This document shows, piece after piece, positions 26,030 to 35,139 of a stretch of 64,000 nt of DNA. The DNA is from Methylobacterium sp. J-077 (GTDB lineage Bacteria; Pseudomonadota; Alphaproteobacteria; Rhizobiales; Beijerinckiaceae). Under the pieces are notes generated by a model that made no database searches, was not told the origin of the DNA, and saw only the letters and a list, made by a program, of their open reading frames with translations. The position numbers were made by a program, and so were the translations under genes. Within the stretch, counting starts at the first letter, position 1. Each line of letters begins with the position of its first letter. Where the stretch lies: positions 1 to 64,000 of the forward strand of contig NZ_JAKSYJ010000246.1 in NCBI RefSeq assembly GCF_022829365.1, written 5' to 3'.

Positions 26030-29000
26030 TCAGGCGTCGAGGACGAGGTCGCTGACCGGCACAGCGCGGCAGGTCAGGCAATGGTCGGGCTCGCCGTCGT
26101 AGGGGCCGAGGTGGGCGACCGACCCAGACGCGACGGGCACGCTGCAGCTTTCGCACTGGCCCGCCCGACAGCCGCTCGGCAGCCCGAGCCCCGCCGCGTC
26201 GGCCGCGTCGAGCAGGGTTCCGGCGGAGGGCGTCCAGGTGAAGCCCGTTCCGCTGCGGGCAAGGCGCACGGTTCGCGGTGCAAGGTCAGAAGGCACGGCC
26301 ATGGCCGACGCAAAGCTCTCGCTGAACACGTCGAAGCGCGGGACGCCGAGTCTCGTCAGGGCCGCCTTCCCGTCGCGGAGGAAGGCATCCGGCCCGCACA
26401 GGTACACGAGGGGGCGGCACGCCGGATCCGGCAGGGCCAGCTCGGACATGGCCGGCCGGCCGGCCCGCTCGTAATCGACCCCGAGCCGATCCTCCGGGCG
26501 CGGGCGCGTGAACACGCGGGTGATCCGCAGGCGTGGGAGGGCCGCCGCGGCCTCGCGGAGGCGGGCCCCGAAGGCCTCCTCCGCGCCGTTGCGGGAGATC
26601 GCGACCAGATGCACCTCGGGCGCGGAGTCCGGGCGCGCGGCAAGCGCGGCGAGGTAGCCTACGAACGGGGTGATGCCGATCCCGGCCGCCAGCAGGACGA
26701 TGGGGCGATCCCCCCCAAGCGGCGGAGTGAACGTGCCTGCCGGCATTTCGAGCTCGACCGGATCGCCGGACTTCAGCCCGTGGACGAGGCTCGACATTCG
26801 TCCGGCCGGCCGGCCTTCCTGCGCGGCGTGGTGCTTGACGCCGATCTCGTAGGTCTCCGGCGTCAGGGCGTCACCCGTCAGGGAATAGGCGCGGCTGAGG
26901 CCCGGGACTGTGGCGTGGAGGATGGCGTATTGGCCGGGAAGGTAGGCGAGAACCGGACCGTCATCCGCAGGCGCGAGAGTGAACGCGGCGATGTCCGCCC
27001 CCTCGCGCCGCAGCGACGCGACGCGGAACGAGCGCCGGCCTTGCCAACGTCCGCGATTGGCCCCGACGGCGCGGACAAGCTCGCAAGCCACCGCCCGCAG
27101 GGGCACGGAACCACTTACCGGATCGCGGGCCGCGTCGGACAGGGCGGCATTGACGTTGGCGCTCGTCGACCCGGCAACCGGCGAGCCCTCACGCCCCATG
27201 GGCGGGCAATCCTCCCACCAGCCAAACTCCGTGATCACCGTCCCGCTCGGCAGCGTCGCGTCGATGCGCGCCTGCAGGTGGGCCTCGCCGTGAGCGGTCC
27301 GCACGATGACGGCATCGCCCTCGGCGATCCCGCGGAGGCGGGCGTCGTCGGGCGCCACCTCGACGGTCGGCGCTGCCGCGCGCTTCCGCAGAGAGGCGAT
27401 GTGTCGGTAGGCACTGTGCACATACCAACCGGTCTTGGCGGTCGACATCACCAGCGGCAGGCCGGGCTCGTCGAGTCCTGCGGGCTCGACATGGTGGGCG
27501 AGAGGGTGCTGCCCATGCGCGAGCAGATCCTCGGAGTAGAGCGTGATCCGCCCCGTCGCCGTGGGAAAACCGGCGACCGACCCGTCCTGGCGGAGGGCTT
27601 CGTATTTGCGCCGGGCCGTCGGCTGAGGCAAGCGGATGCCCCCGGGGCATGCCCGTAGGTCGTCTACCGTGAGCCCGACGGGCGCGAGCTGGTAATTCCA
27701 GCCGGCTTCGATCGAGCCGCCGAAGAACTGTTCGCCATGCCCGAGGCGACAAGCGAGATCGAAGGCGATGGCGTAGTCGGAGCGGGTGCCGCCCAGGGGC
27801 GGCACCATGGCTTGGCGCAGCTGCACCAGTTCCACCGCTTCCTGCGTGATCTCGAACCCGACCTTCAGCGCCTCGCGCTCCCAGGGCAGACTCGCCGGCA
27901 GGACGATGTCGGCATTCGCGGCGGTCGGATTCAGGAACATGTCGACGTGGACGTGGAAGTCCAGCGCTTCCAGAGCGGCTTGGTTGCGGCCCGTATCCCC
28001 CTGCGAGACCACGAAGTTCGTGCCGAAGCTCATCAAGCCGCGCACGCGGTAGGGCACGCTCTCGAGCACGGCGCGGGTGAAATCGCGAGCGGTGATCCAT
28101 CCCCGGCTCGGCGGCCCTAGGGGCAATTCGGCCAAGCCGAGGGCCTTTGCCCGCTGCGCCGGGGCCAGCAGATCGTAGGCATTCACCGATCGGGTCGGAG
28201 GGGCGGTCGTCCAGAGGTTGCCGCCATCGCGGTCAACGGCTCCCGTAAGGGCGTAGAGCGTCGCGATCGCACGCTCGGTGGTGGTGGCGTTGGTGTGTTG
28301 CCCCACCCCCGTCCAGGAATGGTAGGCGAGCCGTGGCGCGCCCGCGAAGAGCGCGTTGAAGCGCGCGATCGCCGCAGGATCGAGTTGGGTGATCGCAGCG
28401 ACACGGGCCGGATCGTAAATGTCGGCCTCTTCGGTCAGCAGGCGCAGGACACTGGCACACGCGCGCCTGTTGCCCGCGGCGTCCATCAGGCGGACCTGTG
28501 TGTCGAGTTGCGCGGCAGCACCGGCAGTCGGGTCGCGTGGGTCGCGCGGCTGCGGCCGCCCCGCTTCGTCGAGCACGACAAAGCCGCTGGCGCCGGGCCA
28601 CAACTCGGCGGCCTTCAGAAGACGTTCAGTGGCACGATCGACGAGGAACGCCGCGTCCGTCCAGTCGTGGACGAAGGCCCTGTCGTAGCTTCCCTCCCGC
28701 AGGAGGTGGCGGATCGCCCCCATCGCCAGGGCTCCGTCCGCCCCCGGGCGGATCGGTAGCCAGAGGTCGGCCGTCTCGCCGGAGCCGCCGCGCTTGGGAT
28801 CGACCACCACGACGGTCGCTCCGCGCCTGCGGGCGTCCGCGATGCGTGTCGCTTGGGCGAGCCACGTGCGGGTCGGGTTGTGGCCCCACAGCACGATGGT
28901 ATCGGCCGTCTCGTAATCGGGGGTGCCGATCCCGCGGCCGAAGGTCAGGGCGTGGGCGAAATCCTTGTGCCAGCCGCAGATCTCGACGGCGTAGATCAGA

Positions 29001-29404
29001 TTGGGGCTGCCGAAGACCCGGACGAACCGCTCCACCCATTCGAAGCTGTCGACCATCGGCGTGCCGCTCGGCGTGGTGACCGCGAAGGCGACCGTCTCAG
29101 CGCCGTGCCGTGCACGCAGATCCCCGAGACGGGCGGCAATGTCTGTCATTGCCTCGTCCCAGCCGATCTCGACCCAGCCCGGATCCGCACTGCCGCGCTC
29201 CCGGGTGCGACGAAGGGGCGTCGTCAAGCGGCGGGGGCTACCAAGAAGTTCCGGTGCAGCCCGTCCCTTGGCGCAGAGCGCTGCGCCGGTCGGATGCGCG
29301 GGATTCGGTGCGACGGAAACGAGCCGTCCGCCCTCGATCCTGTTGAGCGATCCGCAACGCGATCGGCACAGGGTGCAATAGCCTTCCTTGATGTCAGCAG
29401 ACAT
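26030..29404 (-). CDS. Molybdopterin oxidoreductase fused to a PDR-type flavin / 2Fe-2S reductase
   Basis: An 1124-residue cytosolic fusion without a signal peptide. Residues 10-44 bind 4Fe-4S (C10, C13, C17, C44). The bis-MGD catalytic domain runs to about 780 and includes the C-terminal MGD-binding barrel; C143 in EICGWHKD is the likely Mo ligand. Residues about 785-1010 are a flavin/NAD(P)H reductase (RAYSLTG flavin motif, GIGITPFVGY nucleotide motif, YLCGPDAF), and 1040-1124 are a plant-type 2Fe-2S ferredoxin (CRAGQCESC, then CLTC). The layout suggests an NAD(P)H-coupled molybdoenzyme complete in one chain. It is first in an operon with AtoE and an ornithine-cyclodeaminase-like protein, and divergent from a GntR regulator. 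Substrate unknown. Confidence 0.85.
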   Translation of the reverse strand: MSADIKEGYCTLCRSRCGSLNRIEGGRLVSVAPNPAHPTGAALCAKGRAAPELLGSPRRLTTPLRRTRERGSADPGWVEIGWDEAMTDIAARLGDLRARHGAETVAFAVTTPSGTPMVDSFEWVERFVRVFGSPNLIYAVEICGWHKDFAHALTFGRGIGTPDYETADTIVLWGHNPTRTWLAQATRIADARRRGATVVVVDPKRGGSGETADLWLPIRPGADGALAMGAIRHLLREGSYDRAFVHDWTDAAFLVDRATERLLKAAELWPGASGFVVLDEAGRPQPRDPRDPTAGAAAQLDTQVRLMDAAGNRRACASVLRLLTEEADIYDPARVAAITQLDPAAIARFNALFAGAPRLAYHSWTGVGQHTNATTTERAIATLYALTGAVDRDGGNLWTTAPPTRSVNAYDLLAPAQRAKALGLAELPLGPPSRGWITARDFTRAVLESVPYRVRGLMSFGTNFVVSQGDTGRNQAALEALDFHVHVDMFLNPTAANADIVLPASLPWEREALKVGFEITQEAVELVQLRQAMVPPLGGTRSDYAIAFDLACRLGHGEQFFGGSIEAGWNYQLAPVGLTVDDLRACPGGIRLPQPTARRKYEALRQDGSVAGFPTATGRITLYSEDLLAHGQHPLAHHVEPAGLDEPGLPLVMSTAKTGWYVHSAYRHIASLRKRAAAPTVEVAPDDARLRGIAEGDAVIVRTAHGEAHLQARIDATLPSGTVITEFGWWEDCPPMGREGSPVAGSTSANVNAALSDAARDPVSGSVPLRAVACELVRAVGANRGRWQGRRSFRVASLRREGADIAAFTLAPADDGPVLAYLPGQYAILHATVPGLSRAYSLTGDALTPETYEIGVKHHAAQEGRPAGRMSSLVHGLKSGDPVELEMPAGTFTPPLGGDRPIVLLAAGIGITPFVGYLAALAARPDSAPEVHLVAISRNGAEEAFGARLREAAAALPRLRITRVFTRPRPEDRLGVDYERAGRPAMSELALPDPACRPLVYLCGPDAFLRDGKAALTRLGVPRFDVFSESFASAMAVPSDLAPRTVRLARSGTGFTWTPSAGTLLDAADAAGLGLPSGCRAGQCESCSVPVASGSVAHLGPYDGEPDHCLTCRAVPVSDLVLDA

Positions 29405-29504
29405 GGAAGCAGCCTCAGTAGCGCGTCACGCATTACCATTGGGTTGGTGGTAGTTCAAGCGAGGGCCGAAACACGCTATTGGTCCTGCCGGGAGAAGGCG
29501 TGCC

Positions 29505-30188
29505 GTGCTGGATCGCAAAGATCGAACCAATCCGCTCGCGACGGAGGAGAACCTGCGGGAGCGAGTCGAGCGCCAGTTACGCCTCGACATACTCGCCGGT
29601 ACGATCGAGCCGGGTACGGTATTCTCAGTCCCCTCGCTCTCCCGTTCTCTCGGGATCTCGACGACGCCGGTTCGGGAGGCGCTTCTCCAGCTTGCCGCCG
29701 ATGATTTGCTGCAGCCAATCCGCAATCGCGGTTTCCGAGTTGTCGATCCGACGCTCGACGAGCTGCGCAACCTGTTCGAGGTTCGCGTGCAGCTTGAAGC
29801 TCAGGCCTTCGCGAAGGTCGTGCGGGCCGGAGCTGTCGACGTTGACGACCTCATGAATTGGGCTGACGAGATTGCGAGGGCTGTGCGGGATCGTGATGTG
29901 CCGGCCTATCTCGTGGCGGACCGGTCCTTCCACGAAGCGCTCTTGTCCCGTGCGGGCAACCCAATCCTTACCGGCATCGTCATGAAGCTGCGCGACAAGA
30001 TGCGGCTTTACGGCATACGCTCGAAGGCTGGGCGGACGAGACAGGACGCGTCTGTGGCAGAGCACTACCGCATCGTCGACCTCGTTACAGGGCGGGTCAA
30101 GGACGATGCGATGACCCTGATGACGGACCACATTATGGCCTGGGAGCCGGTCTTTACGGAAGCAGTGCTGATGCGGCCAATCAACTGA
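29505..30188 (+). CDS. GntR/FadR-family regulator (FCD domain)
   Basis: A 227-residue protein: winged helix at about residues 15-80 (SRSLGISTTPVREALLQLAA, RNRGFRV) and an all-helical FCD effector domain at 90-215 with the metal-binding Asp/His set (DRSFHEALL, AEHYRIVDLV, MTDHI). The start is GTG. It is divergent from the molybdo-fusion operon with 100 bases between the starts, so it most likely controls that operon in response to an organic acid (inference from family and position). Confidence 0.88.
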   Translation: MLDRKDRTNPLATEENLRERVERQLRLDILAGTIEPGTVFSVPSLSRSLGISTTPVREALLQLAADDLLQPIRNRGFRVVDPTLDELRNLFEVRVQLEAQAFAKVVRAGAVDVDDLMNWADEIARAVRDRDVPAYLVADRSFHEALLSRAGNPILTGIVMKLRDKMRLYGIRSKAGRTRQDASVAEHYRIVDLVTGRVKDDAMTLMTDHIMAWEPVFTEAVLMRPIN

Positions 30189-30298
30189 GTTCCGCTTATT
30201 GCTGCTTGCGCTCTATTAAAAGGGCCATTTTTCCGGAATGTATTGATTACAATCCTCAACTCACCACTCAGTGTGTAGGCGTTTCAGTGTCGAAGGGC

Positions 30299-30357
30299 GT
30301 CCGCTTCGGGGGATGTGAGCAGGCCCCTCGAATGACTGAGATGGGCGCGAAGCGGAC
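30299..30357 (+). repeat. 59-bp dispersed repeat, copy B
   Basis: It begins GTCCGCTT, has GGGCGC at position 45 and ends AAGCGGAC, so the ends form an 8-bp inverted repeat. Inner arms TCGGGG/CCCCTCGA can pair. It aligns along its length with copy A at 18890. Confidence 0.6.
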
Positions 30358-30366
30358 GCTGTGCAA

Positions 30367-31506
30367 TCACGGGTGTAGAACCAGCTTCTGCGGACGCCAG
30401 TTCAGCAGTTCGCCGACGTAAATTTCGTTCTCGGACGGGCAGGCGATCTCGTGGATCCAGCCAAACTGCTTGAGCTGCTTGCCCGTCTCGCCGAGCACGC
30501 CCAGCACCTTGCCGTCGAGTGACAGCTTGTAAATCCGCCCCGGGAAGGCATCGGCAACGAAGAGCACTTGCTTGGGCCCGGGCGTGATGCACAAAGCCCA
30601 GGGCGCGCCCGGCGTGAACAGATCGACCGTGGTGCGGTCCCTTACCGGTTTGCCGCGGATGATGGCGCGTGCCTTGTCATAGTCGAACGGCACGTCGATT
30701 TTGATGATCCGCTGGATGCGGCCAGCGGTGTCCATCACCTGGATGCGGGCATTGCCACGATCGGCGACGTAGATGTTGTCGTTCGCGTCCGAAGCGATCG
30801 AGTGCAGGGTGCGGAACTGCCCCGGTTCGGTGCCGTAACTGCCGTATGAATCAACCCAGTTGCCGTCCTTGTCGATCTTGGCGACGCGCGAGTTGATGTA
30901 ACCGTCGCTGATGTAGGCGTTGCCAGCCGTGTCCCAGGCCACATCAGTGACCTGCCGAAACTGGCCCTGCACAGGCGGCAGCGGCGGCATGGGGTGCTTC
31001 CAAGGCTCCGCAGCATCGTCGGCAGCCTCGGTCTTGCGGCCCCAGACCATGGCGACGCGGCCCTCTGGGGTGAACTTCACCACCATGTCCGAGCCCTTGT
31101 CCATGACCCAGATGTTGTCCTCCCGATCGACGCGCACGACATGGGCGTAGGACCAAGCGTAAAGGCCGTGGCCGATTTCCCGGATGAAGGTGCCGTCCGG
31201 GTTGAATTCCAAGAGTTGGGCGGCGGCGGCGCCGTAGGCTGGCCCCTGTGTCGCCCCGCGCGACAGGATGAAGATGTGGCCCTTCGAGTTCAGGGCGATG
31301 CCCGCCACCTCGCCGAAGTGGATGTCCGGCGGCAGCTTCAGGAAGTCCGGAATTGAGTCGAACGCGATCTCAGGGACCTGCGTCGCGGGTGCTGAGGATA
31401 TCGCCACTGACGAAGCGGGTGCTTCACCCGGCTTGATCTCGTCGGCGCGTACGGCGGGGAGCGTCAGGGCGAGCGCGCCGACAGCAACGCACAGCGAGCG
31501 GATCAT
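30367..31506 (-). CDS. Secreted NHL-repeat (six-bladed beta-propeller) protein
   Basis: A 379-residue protein with a signal peptide (MIRSLCVAVGALALTLPAVR then A). At least five NHL-type blades follow (for example GEVAGIALNSKGHIFILSRG, AHVVRVDREDNIWVMDKGSD, TDVAWDTAGNAYISDGYINS, HSIASDANDNIYVADRGNAR). The fold resembles peptidyl-alpha-hydroxyglycine lyase-type propellers, but no catalytic role is certain. ATG 31506 starts the signal peptide; the frame is open 16 codons upstream. It lies on the same strand as the TAXI receptor, about 95 bases downstream of it. Confidence 0.8.
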   Translation of the reverse strand: MIRSLCVAVGALALTLPAVRADEIKPGEAPASSVAISSAPATQVPEIAFDSIPDFLKLPPDIHFGEVAGIALNSKGHIFILSRGATQGPAYGAAAAQLLEFNPDGTFIREIGHGLYAWSYAHVVRVDREDNIWVMDKGSDMVVKFTPEGRVAMVWGRKTEAADDAAEPWKHPMPPLPPVQGQFRQVTDVAWDTAGNAYISDGYINSRVAKIDKDGNWVDSYGSYGTEPGQFRTLHSIASDANDNIYVADRGNARIQVMDTAGRIQRIIKIDVPFDYDKARAIIRGKPVRDRTTVDLFTPGAPWALCITPGPKQVLFVADAFPGRIYKLSLDGKVLGVLGETGKQLKQFGWIHEIACPSENEIYVGELLNWRPQKLVLHP

Positions 31507-31601
31507 CTCGGGCTTCCTCACGGGCCAGCTGGTTCGAACGCCGAGCTTGGTCACACCGGTTTAGCCCGAAACGACACAGCCAGAAAGCCTTCGCTCGGTG
31601 A

Positions 31602-32564
31602 TCAGTCCGGATCGGCCCCGATCTCACGGAGGTACGCCGCAGTCGCCGGATGCAGCCATGTGGTCGGTACGTTTGAGACCAGGTTGCGCGGGTCGCTCTC
31701 GCGGCCCTGAGGATAGAGCTGGGCCAAGGTGTTCCGGCCACGATCGATCGCGCGCACGAGTCGGGTGACGGCTGTCCCGTCGAGCCCTGGTCGAGCGAGG
31801 ATGAAGCTCCAAGACCCGACGGTCTCGATTGGTGCATCCTGTCCTCGGAAGGAGCCGGCTGGGACGGTTAGGCGGCGCATCGAGGCGCGCAGGGCCAGGA
31901 TCTTCGGGATCGCCTCCGGTCCCGGGCCGAAGAAGCGGGCGCCGCCGGGCGCATCCGCGAGGGTCTTGAAGCCCGGCCAACCGAGGCTCGCACCCCACAA
32001 GGCAGCCGCGCGACCGTCGAGGACTTGTGTGGCGCCGTCGCCGGCATCGTCGAGAAGGATCGGCGTGATGTCGTGGTCAGGATCGATGCCGGAGCCCTTG
32101 AGCACGGTTCGACCCATCATCGTAAAGCCGGAGCCGCGCGTGCCGAGCGCGACGGCACGGCCGCGCAGATCCGGGATGCTCCGAACCGGACTGGTGGCCG
32201 GTACCACGAACATGCCTGGCGAGGCATCGATGGGGGCTACGACCTTCAAGCCACCGCCGTCGGCACTCGGGTCAGATAAAGCCTCGTAGGCATACTCACC
32301 CTGCACAAGGGCGAGGTCGAGCTCATCCGATTTGAGCAGGGTCAGGTTCTCCGTCGAGCCCTTCGTGATCCTCGGCTCGATCATCACCCCCGGGTCGACC
32401 TCATGGACCGCTGCGATGAGCGCTCGGCCGAAGGCGGGGAACGAGCCGCCTGGCGTGGCAGTCCCCAGAGTCAGGCGACGAATAGATTCAGGCTGTTGAG
32501 CCCGTGCGGACGAGGTCGAGGCGAGGCTCACAATGCCCAGGAGCAGTTCACGCCGCCGCATCAT
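31602..32564 (-). CDS. TAXI-family TRAP transporter solute receptor
   Basis: A 320-residue periplasmic binding protein with a signal peptide (about 1-22). TAXI features are LGTATPGGSFPAFGRAL near the N-terminus, ITKGSTENLTLLKSDELDLALVQG, and DLRGRAVALGTRGSG. The ATG at 32564 has AAGGGAG seven bases upstream. TAXI receptors work with a fused DctQM-type membrane subunit, but none is encoded nearby, so this is an orphan receptor. The substrate is unknown; characterised TAXI proteins bind glutamate-like acids. Confidence 0.85.
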   Translation of the reverse strand: MMRRRELLLGIVSLASTSSARAQQPESIRRLTLGTATPGGSFPAFGRALIAAVHEVDPGVMIEPRITKGSTENLTLLKSDELDLALVQGEYAYEALSDPSADGGGLKVVAPIDASPGMFVVPATSPVRSIPDLRGRAVALGTRGSGFTMMGRTVLKGSGIDPDHDITPILLDDAGDGATQVLDGRAAALWGASLGWPGFKTLADAPGGARFFGPGPEAIPKILALRASMRRLTVPAGSFRGQDAPIETVGSWSFILARPGLDGTAVTRLVRAIDRGRNTLAQLYPQGRESDPRNLVSNVPTTWLHPATAAYLREIGADPD

Positions 32565-32591
32565 GATCTCCCTTACCGCGATGTTTGTCAC

Positions 32592-32931
32592 AGACCAGCG
32601 ACGCTAGAGCTGAGCGGCTCATCTCGACAACCGTGCCGGAAAGCCCTCACATCGACGCTTGGAACATACGCAGGATCCGAGGCCGTACGCCAAACATAGC
32701 GACAGAGGATGTGACCGGTAGCGTCCGCTTACGATGCGTCGTCACGACCAATTAGATGGCAGGAATGGGCGCCAAGCAGGCCAGTCGGAGCTGATGAATT
32801 TCAGTCTAGCCACTTTTGGACCAGACTGGCAGTAGATCGGACGTCGTTTTCGTCTCCGATTGCCGTGTGGCGGTCCCCTGTCGTCTCAGCCACGCTCCAA
32901 TCGATCGAAGCCGAATCACGCCTGCGGAGGC
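32592..32931. other. 340-base gap holding dispersed repeat copy D (32723-32782)
   Basis: No gene is visible. At 32723 the DNA reads GTCCGCTT, and GGGCGC begins at position 45 of the unit followed by CAAGC, matching copies A, B and C in spacing. The rest of this copy is diverged. Confidence 0.5.
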
Positions 32932-33543
32932 TCACCGTAGCCGTGTCGCGTCGATGACCAGGAAATACTGACACGCGTCCGTCCCGAGATTGGTGAAAGC
33001 GTGTCCGGCATCGGCCTCGAAATACAGGCTATCGCCCTCCTCGACGACCACCGCGCGGTCGCCGATCGTGGCGCGCAGGCGCCCCTTCAGCACGAAGATG
33101 TACTCTGACACGCCGCGGCGGTGGGCGACGAACTCTCCTGTGGTGGCACCCGGCGGGAGCGTATTGAGGACCCAGTCGATCCCGCGCCCGGGCAGCACCG
33201 GAGAGAGGCATCGGCGCAGGAAGCCCGAAGCCTCGTCGCGCAGCACCGGCTGGCGGGAGGCTGGGATCAGCAGCACCTCCAGTTCTGTGGCTGGAGCCAT
33301 CAGTCGGGAAAAGGTCACGCCCAGCGCTTCGGCGAGGCGCGAGAGGACCGCCGTCGACGGGACGGCCTCGCCGCGCTCGATCTTCGAGATCATCGAGCGG
33401 CTGACCCCCGACAGTGCAGCCAAGGCCTCGAGGGAGAGGTCGCGCTCCCGCCGTCTGCGTCGAATTTCCTCGGCGAGCACCTGGATCTGAGAGCGGGCCT
33501 CGGCCTCGATCTGAACCCGCCGTACCTCTGTCGTGACCGTCAT
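32932..33543 (-). CDS. XRE-type regulator with C-terminal cupin domain
   Basis: A 203-residue protein. The helix-turn-helix is at about residues 25-80 (LSLEALAALSGVSRSMISKI then ERGEAVPS), and the cupin sensor domain is at 125-200 (EFVAHRRGVSEYIFVLKG, EEGDSLYFEADAGHAF). Such regulators commonly control adjacent amine or amino-acid catabolic genes (for example the PuuR type). It is divergent from the MFS-RidA-MOSC-PDR operon, which it probably regulates. The start is ATG 33543; an upstream ATG at 33579 is also possible. Confidence 0.85.
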   Translation of the reverse strand: MTVTTEVRRVQIEAEARSQIQVLAEEIRRRRRERDLSLEALAALSGVSRSMISKIERGEAVPSTAVLSRLAEALGVTFSRLMAPATELEVLLIPASRQPVLRDEASGFLRRCLSPVLPGRGIDWVLNTLPPGATTGEFVAHRRGVSEYIFVLKGRLRATIGDRAVVVEEGDSLYFEADAGHAFTNLGTDACQYFLVIDATRLR

Positions 33544-33679
33544 TCGCGTTTCGTCCTGGCCCTCCGGCTGACGCGTCATCCTTGAGCGTCTGGGGCTGAA
33601 GGCGGGGTGATTAGCACAGGTCGCGTAGCGGCGCCCGTGCGACCCGCACCCCGGTTGGCACGCCACTTGTATCAGGCAG

Positions 33680-33705
33680 AGTGGAAATTCATCTTGAAAA
33701 GTGGA
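33680..33705. promoter_or_regulatory. Repeated AGTGGA half-sites before the MFS gene
   Basis: AGTGGA occurs at 33680-33685 and 33700-33705, 20 bases (two helical turns) apart, just upstream of the MFS start. The same hexamer forms the arms of the perfect palindrome at 35078-35095 before ridA. It is a candidate operator for the divergent XRE/cupin regulator. Confidence 0.4.
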
Positions 33706-33714
33706 TGCCCGCGA

Positions 33715-35043
33715 ATGCTCGACGCCGCACTGCCGTTGGATACGACACGGATCGCCGAGCCAGATGCGGTGGCGCTTGCGGACAGGCGCCAGATCGTCTG
33801 GTCGAGCGTCATCGGCACCACCGTCGAATGGTATGACTTCCTGATCTACGGTACGGCCAGCGCGCTTGTCTTCAACAAGCTATTCTTCCCCAGCATCGAC
33901 CCCGTGGTCGGCACCATCGCAGCGTTCGGATCCTACGCCGTCGGGTTCCTCGCCCGTCCGCTGGGCGGGGCGGTCTTCGGGCATTTCGGCGACCGGATCG
34001 GGCGCAAGGCCATGCTGTCGCTGACCCTGATGATTATGGGTATCGGTACTTTCCTGATCGGATGCCTGCCGACCTACGGACAGATCGGCATCCTGGCGCC
34101 GATCCTTCTAGTGGCCCTACGCCTCGTCCAGGGCATCGGCATCGGCGGCGAGTGGGGTGGGGCCGTGCTGATGGTGGTGGAGAGCGTCCCGCCGGAACGG
34201 CGCGGGTTCTTTGGGAGCGTCGTCCAGCTCGGCTACCCGATCGGAGTCATCCTCTCGATCGGCGCGTTCGCGCTGACCGGCCTGATGCCCGAGGCGGCGT
34301 TCCTGTCGTGGGGCTGGCGCATCCCGTTCCTGGCGAGCGCCCCCCTCGTCGGGGTCGGCCTGTTCATCCGCCTGCGGCTCCATGAAACGCCCGCGTTCCG
34401 GCAAATCAAGGAACAGGCGGTGACGGCGCGGCTGCCGGTCATGGAGATCCTCACCGAGCATCCCGGCATGTTCCTGAAGGCTGTCGGGCTCAAGGTCTCC
34501 GAGATCGCTTACGTGAGCGTCGTCACCGTATTCTCGATCTCTTACGTCACCGGTCAGCTTGGCCTTTCACGGGGTGTAATCCTAAACGGCATCCTGGTCG
34601 CCGCCGTCATCGAACTCTTCACGATCCCCGTCTTCGGCTATCTGTCTGACCGCTACGGGCGCAAGACGTTGTTCATCGCCGCCTGCCTGTTCTCGATCGC
34701 CTTCGCGTTCCCAATGTTCAGGCTCCTCGACACGCGCGATCCGACAATAATCACCCTGACCGTCGCGGTGGCCCTGAGCTTCGGCCAGGGCATCATGTTC
34801 GGGACTGGGGCGGCCTGGATGTCCGAACTGTTCGATGCCCGCTTGCGCTACAGCGGGGCCTCCCTCGGCTTCCAGGTGGGCGCAGCGTTGAGCGGCGGCT
34901 TCACACCGCTGATCGCCGCGGCCTTGCTGGCCTGGAGCGGCGGAGCGACTTGGCCAATTTCCGCCTACCTGATCGCGCTCGCGTGCGTGACGCTCGTGGC
35001 GACTTTCGCGGCACCGGAAACAGCGCGGCGGCGGATCGACTGA
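33715..35043 (+). CDS. MFS transporter, metabolite:H+ symporter (MHS) family
   Basis: A 442-residue, 12-helix permease. MHS features are GTTVEWYDFLIYGTASALVF at the first helix, FGHFGDRIGRKAML in the 2-3 loop and FGYLSDRYGRKTLF in the 8-9 loop, and IGIGGEWGGAVLMVVES. MHS members take up organic acids or zwitterions (shikimate, alpha-ketoglutarate, proline/betaine) with protons. ATG 33715 was chosen because family homology begins shortly after; upstream codons are not protein-like. It is the first gene of the catabolic operon and the likely uptake system for its substrate. Confidence 0.88.
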   Translation: MLDAALPLDTTRIAEPDAVALADRRQIVWSSVIGTTVEWYDFLIYGTASALVFNKLFFPSIDPVVGTIAAFGSYAVGFLARPLGGAVFGHFGDRIGRKAMLSLTLMIMGIGTFLIGCLPTYGQIGILAPILLVALRLVQGIGIGGEWGGAVLMVVESVPPERRGFFGSVVQLGYPIGVILSIGAFALTGLMPEAAFLSWGWRIPFLASAPLVGVGLFIRLRLHETPAFRQIKEQAVTARLPVMEILTEHPGMFLKAVGLKVSEIAYVSVVTVFSISYVTGQLGLSRGVILNGILVAAVIELFTIPVFGYLSDRYGRKTLFIAACLFSIAFAFPMFRLLDTRDPTIITLTVAVALSFGQGIMFGTGAAWMSELFDARLRYSGASLGFQVGAALSGGFTPLIAAALLAWSGGATWPISAYLIALACVTLVATFAAPETARRRID

Positions 35044-35077
35044 ACGGTCCTGCACGGTCGAAAAACACGCTTTAACC

Positions 35078-35095
35078 AGTGGACGTGCGTCCACT
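35078..35095. promoter_or_regulatory. 18-bp palindrome upstream of ridA
   Basis: AGTGGACGTGCGTCCACT: 8-base arms pair perfectly around the central TG. It lies 45 bases before the ridA start in the MFS-ridA gap and shares AGTGGA with the half-sites at 33680-33705. It could be an operator for an internal promoter, or a small hairpin. Confidence 0.5.
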
Positions 35096-35139
35096 ACAAT
35101 GGAATGATGTCGGACGCCTGACGCAATAGGAAGACGAAT

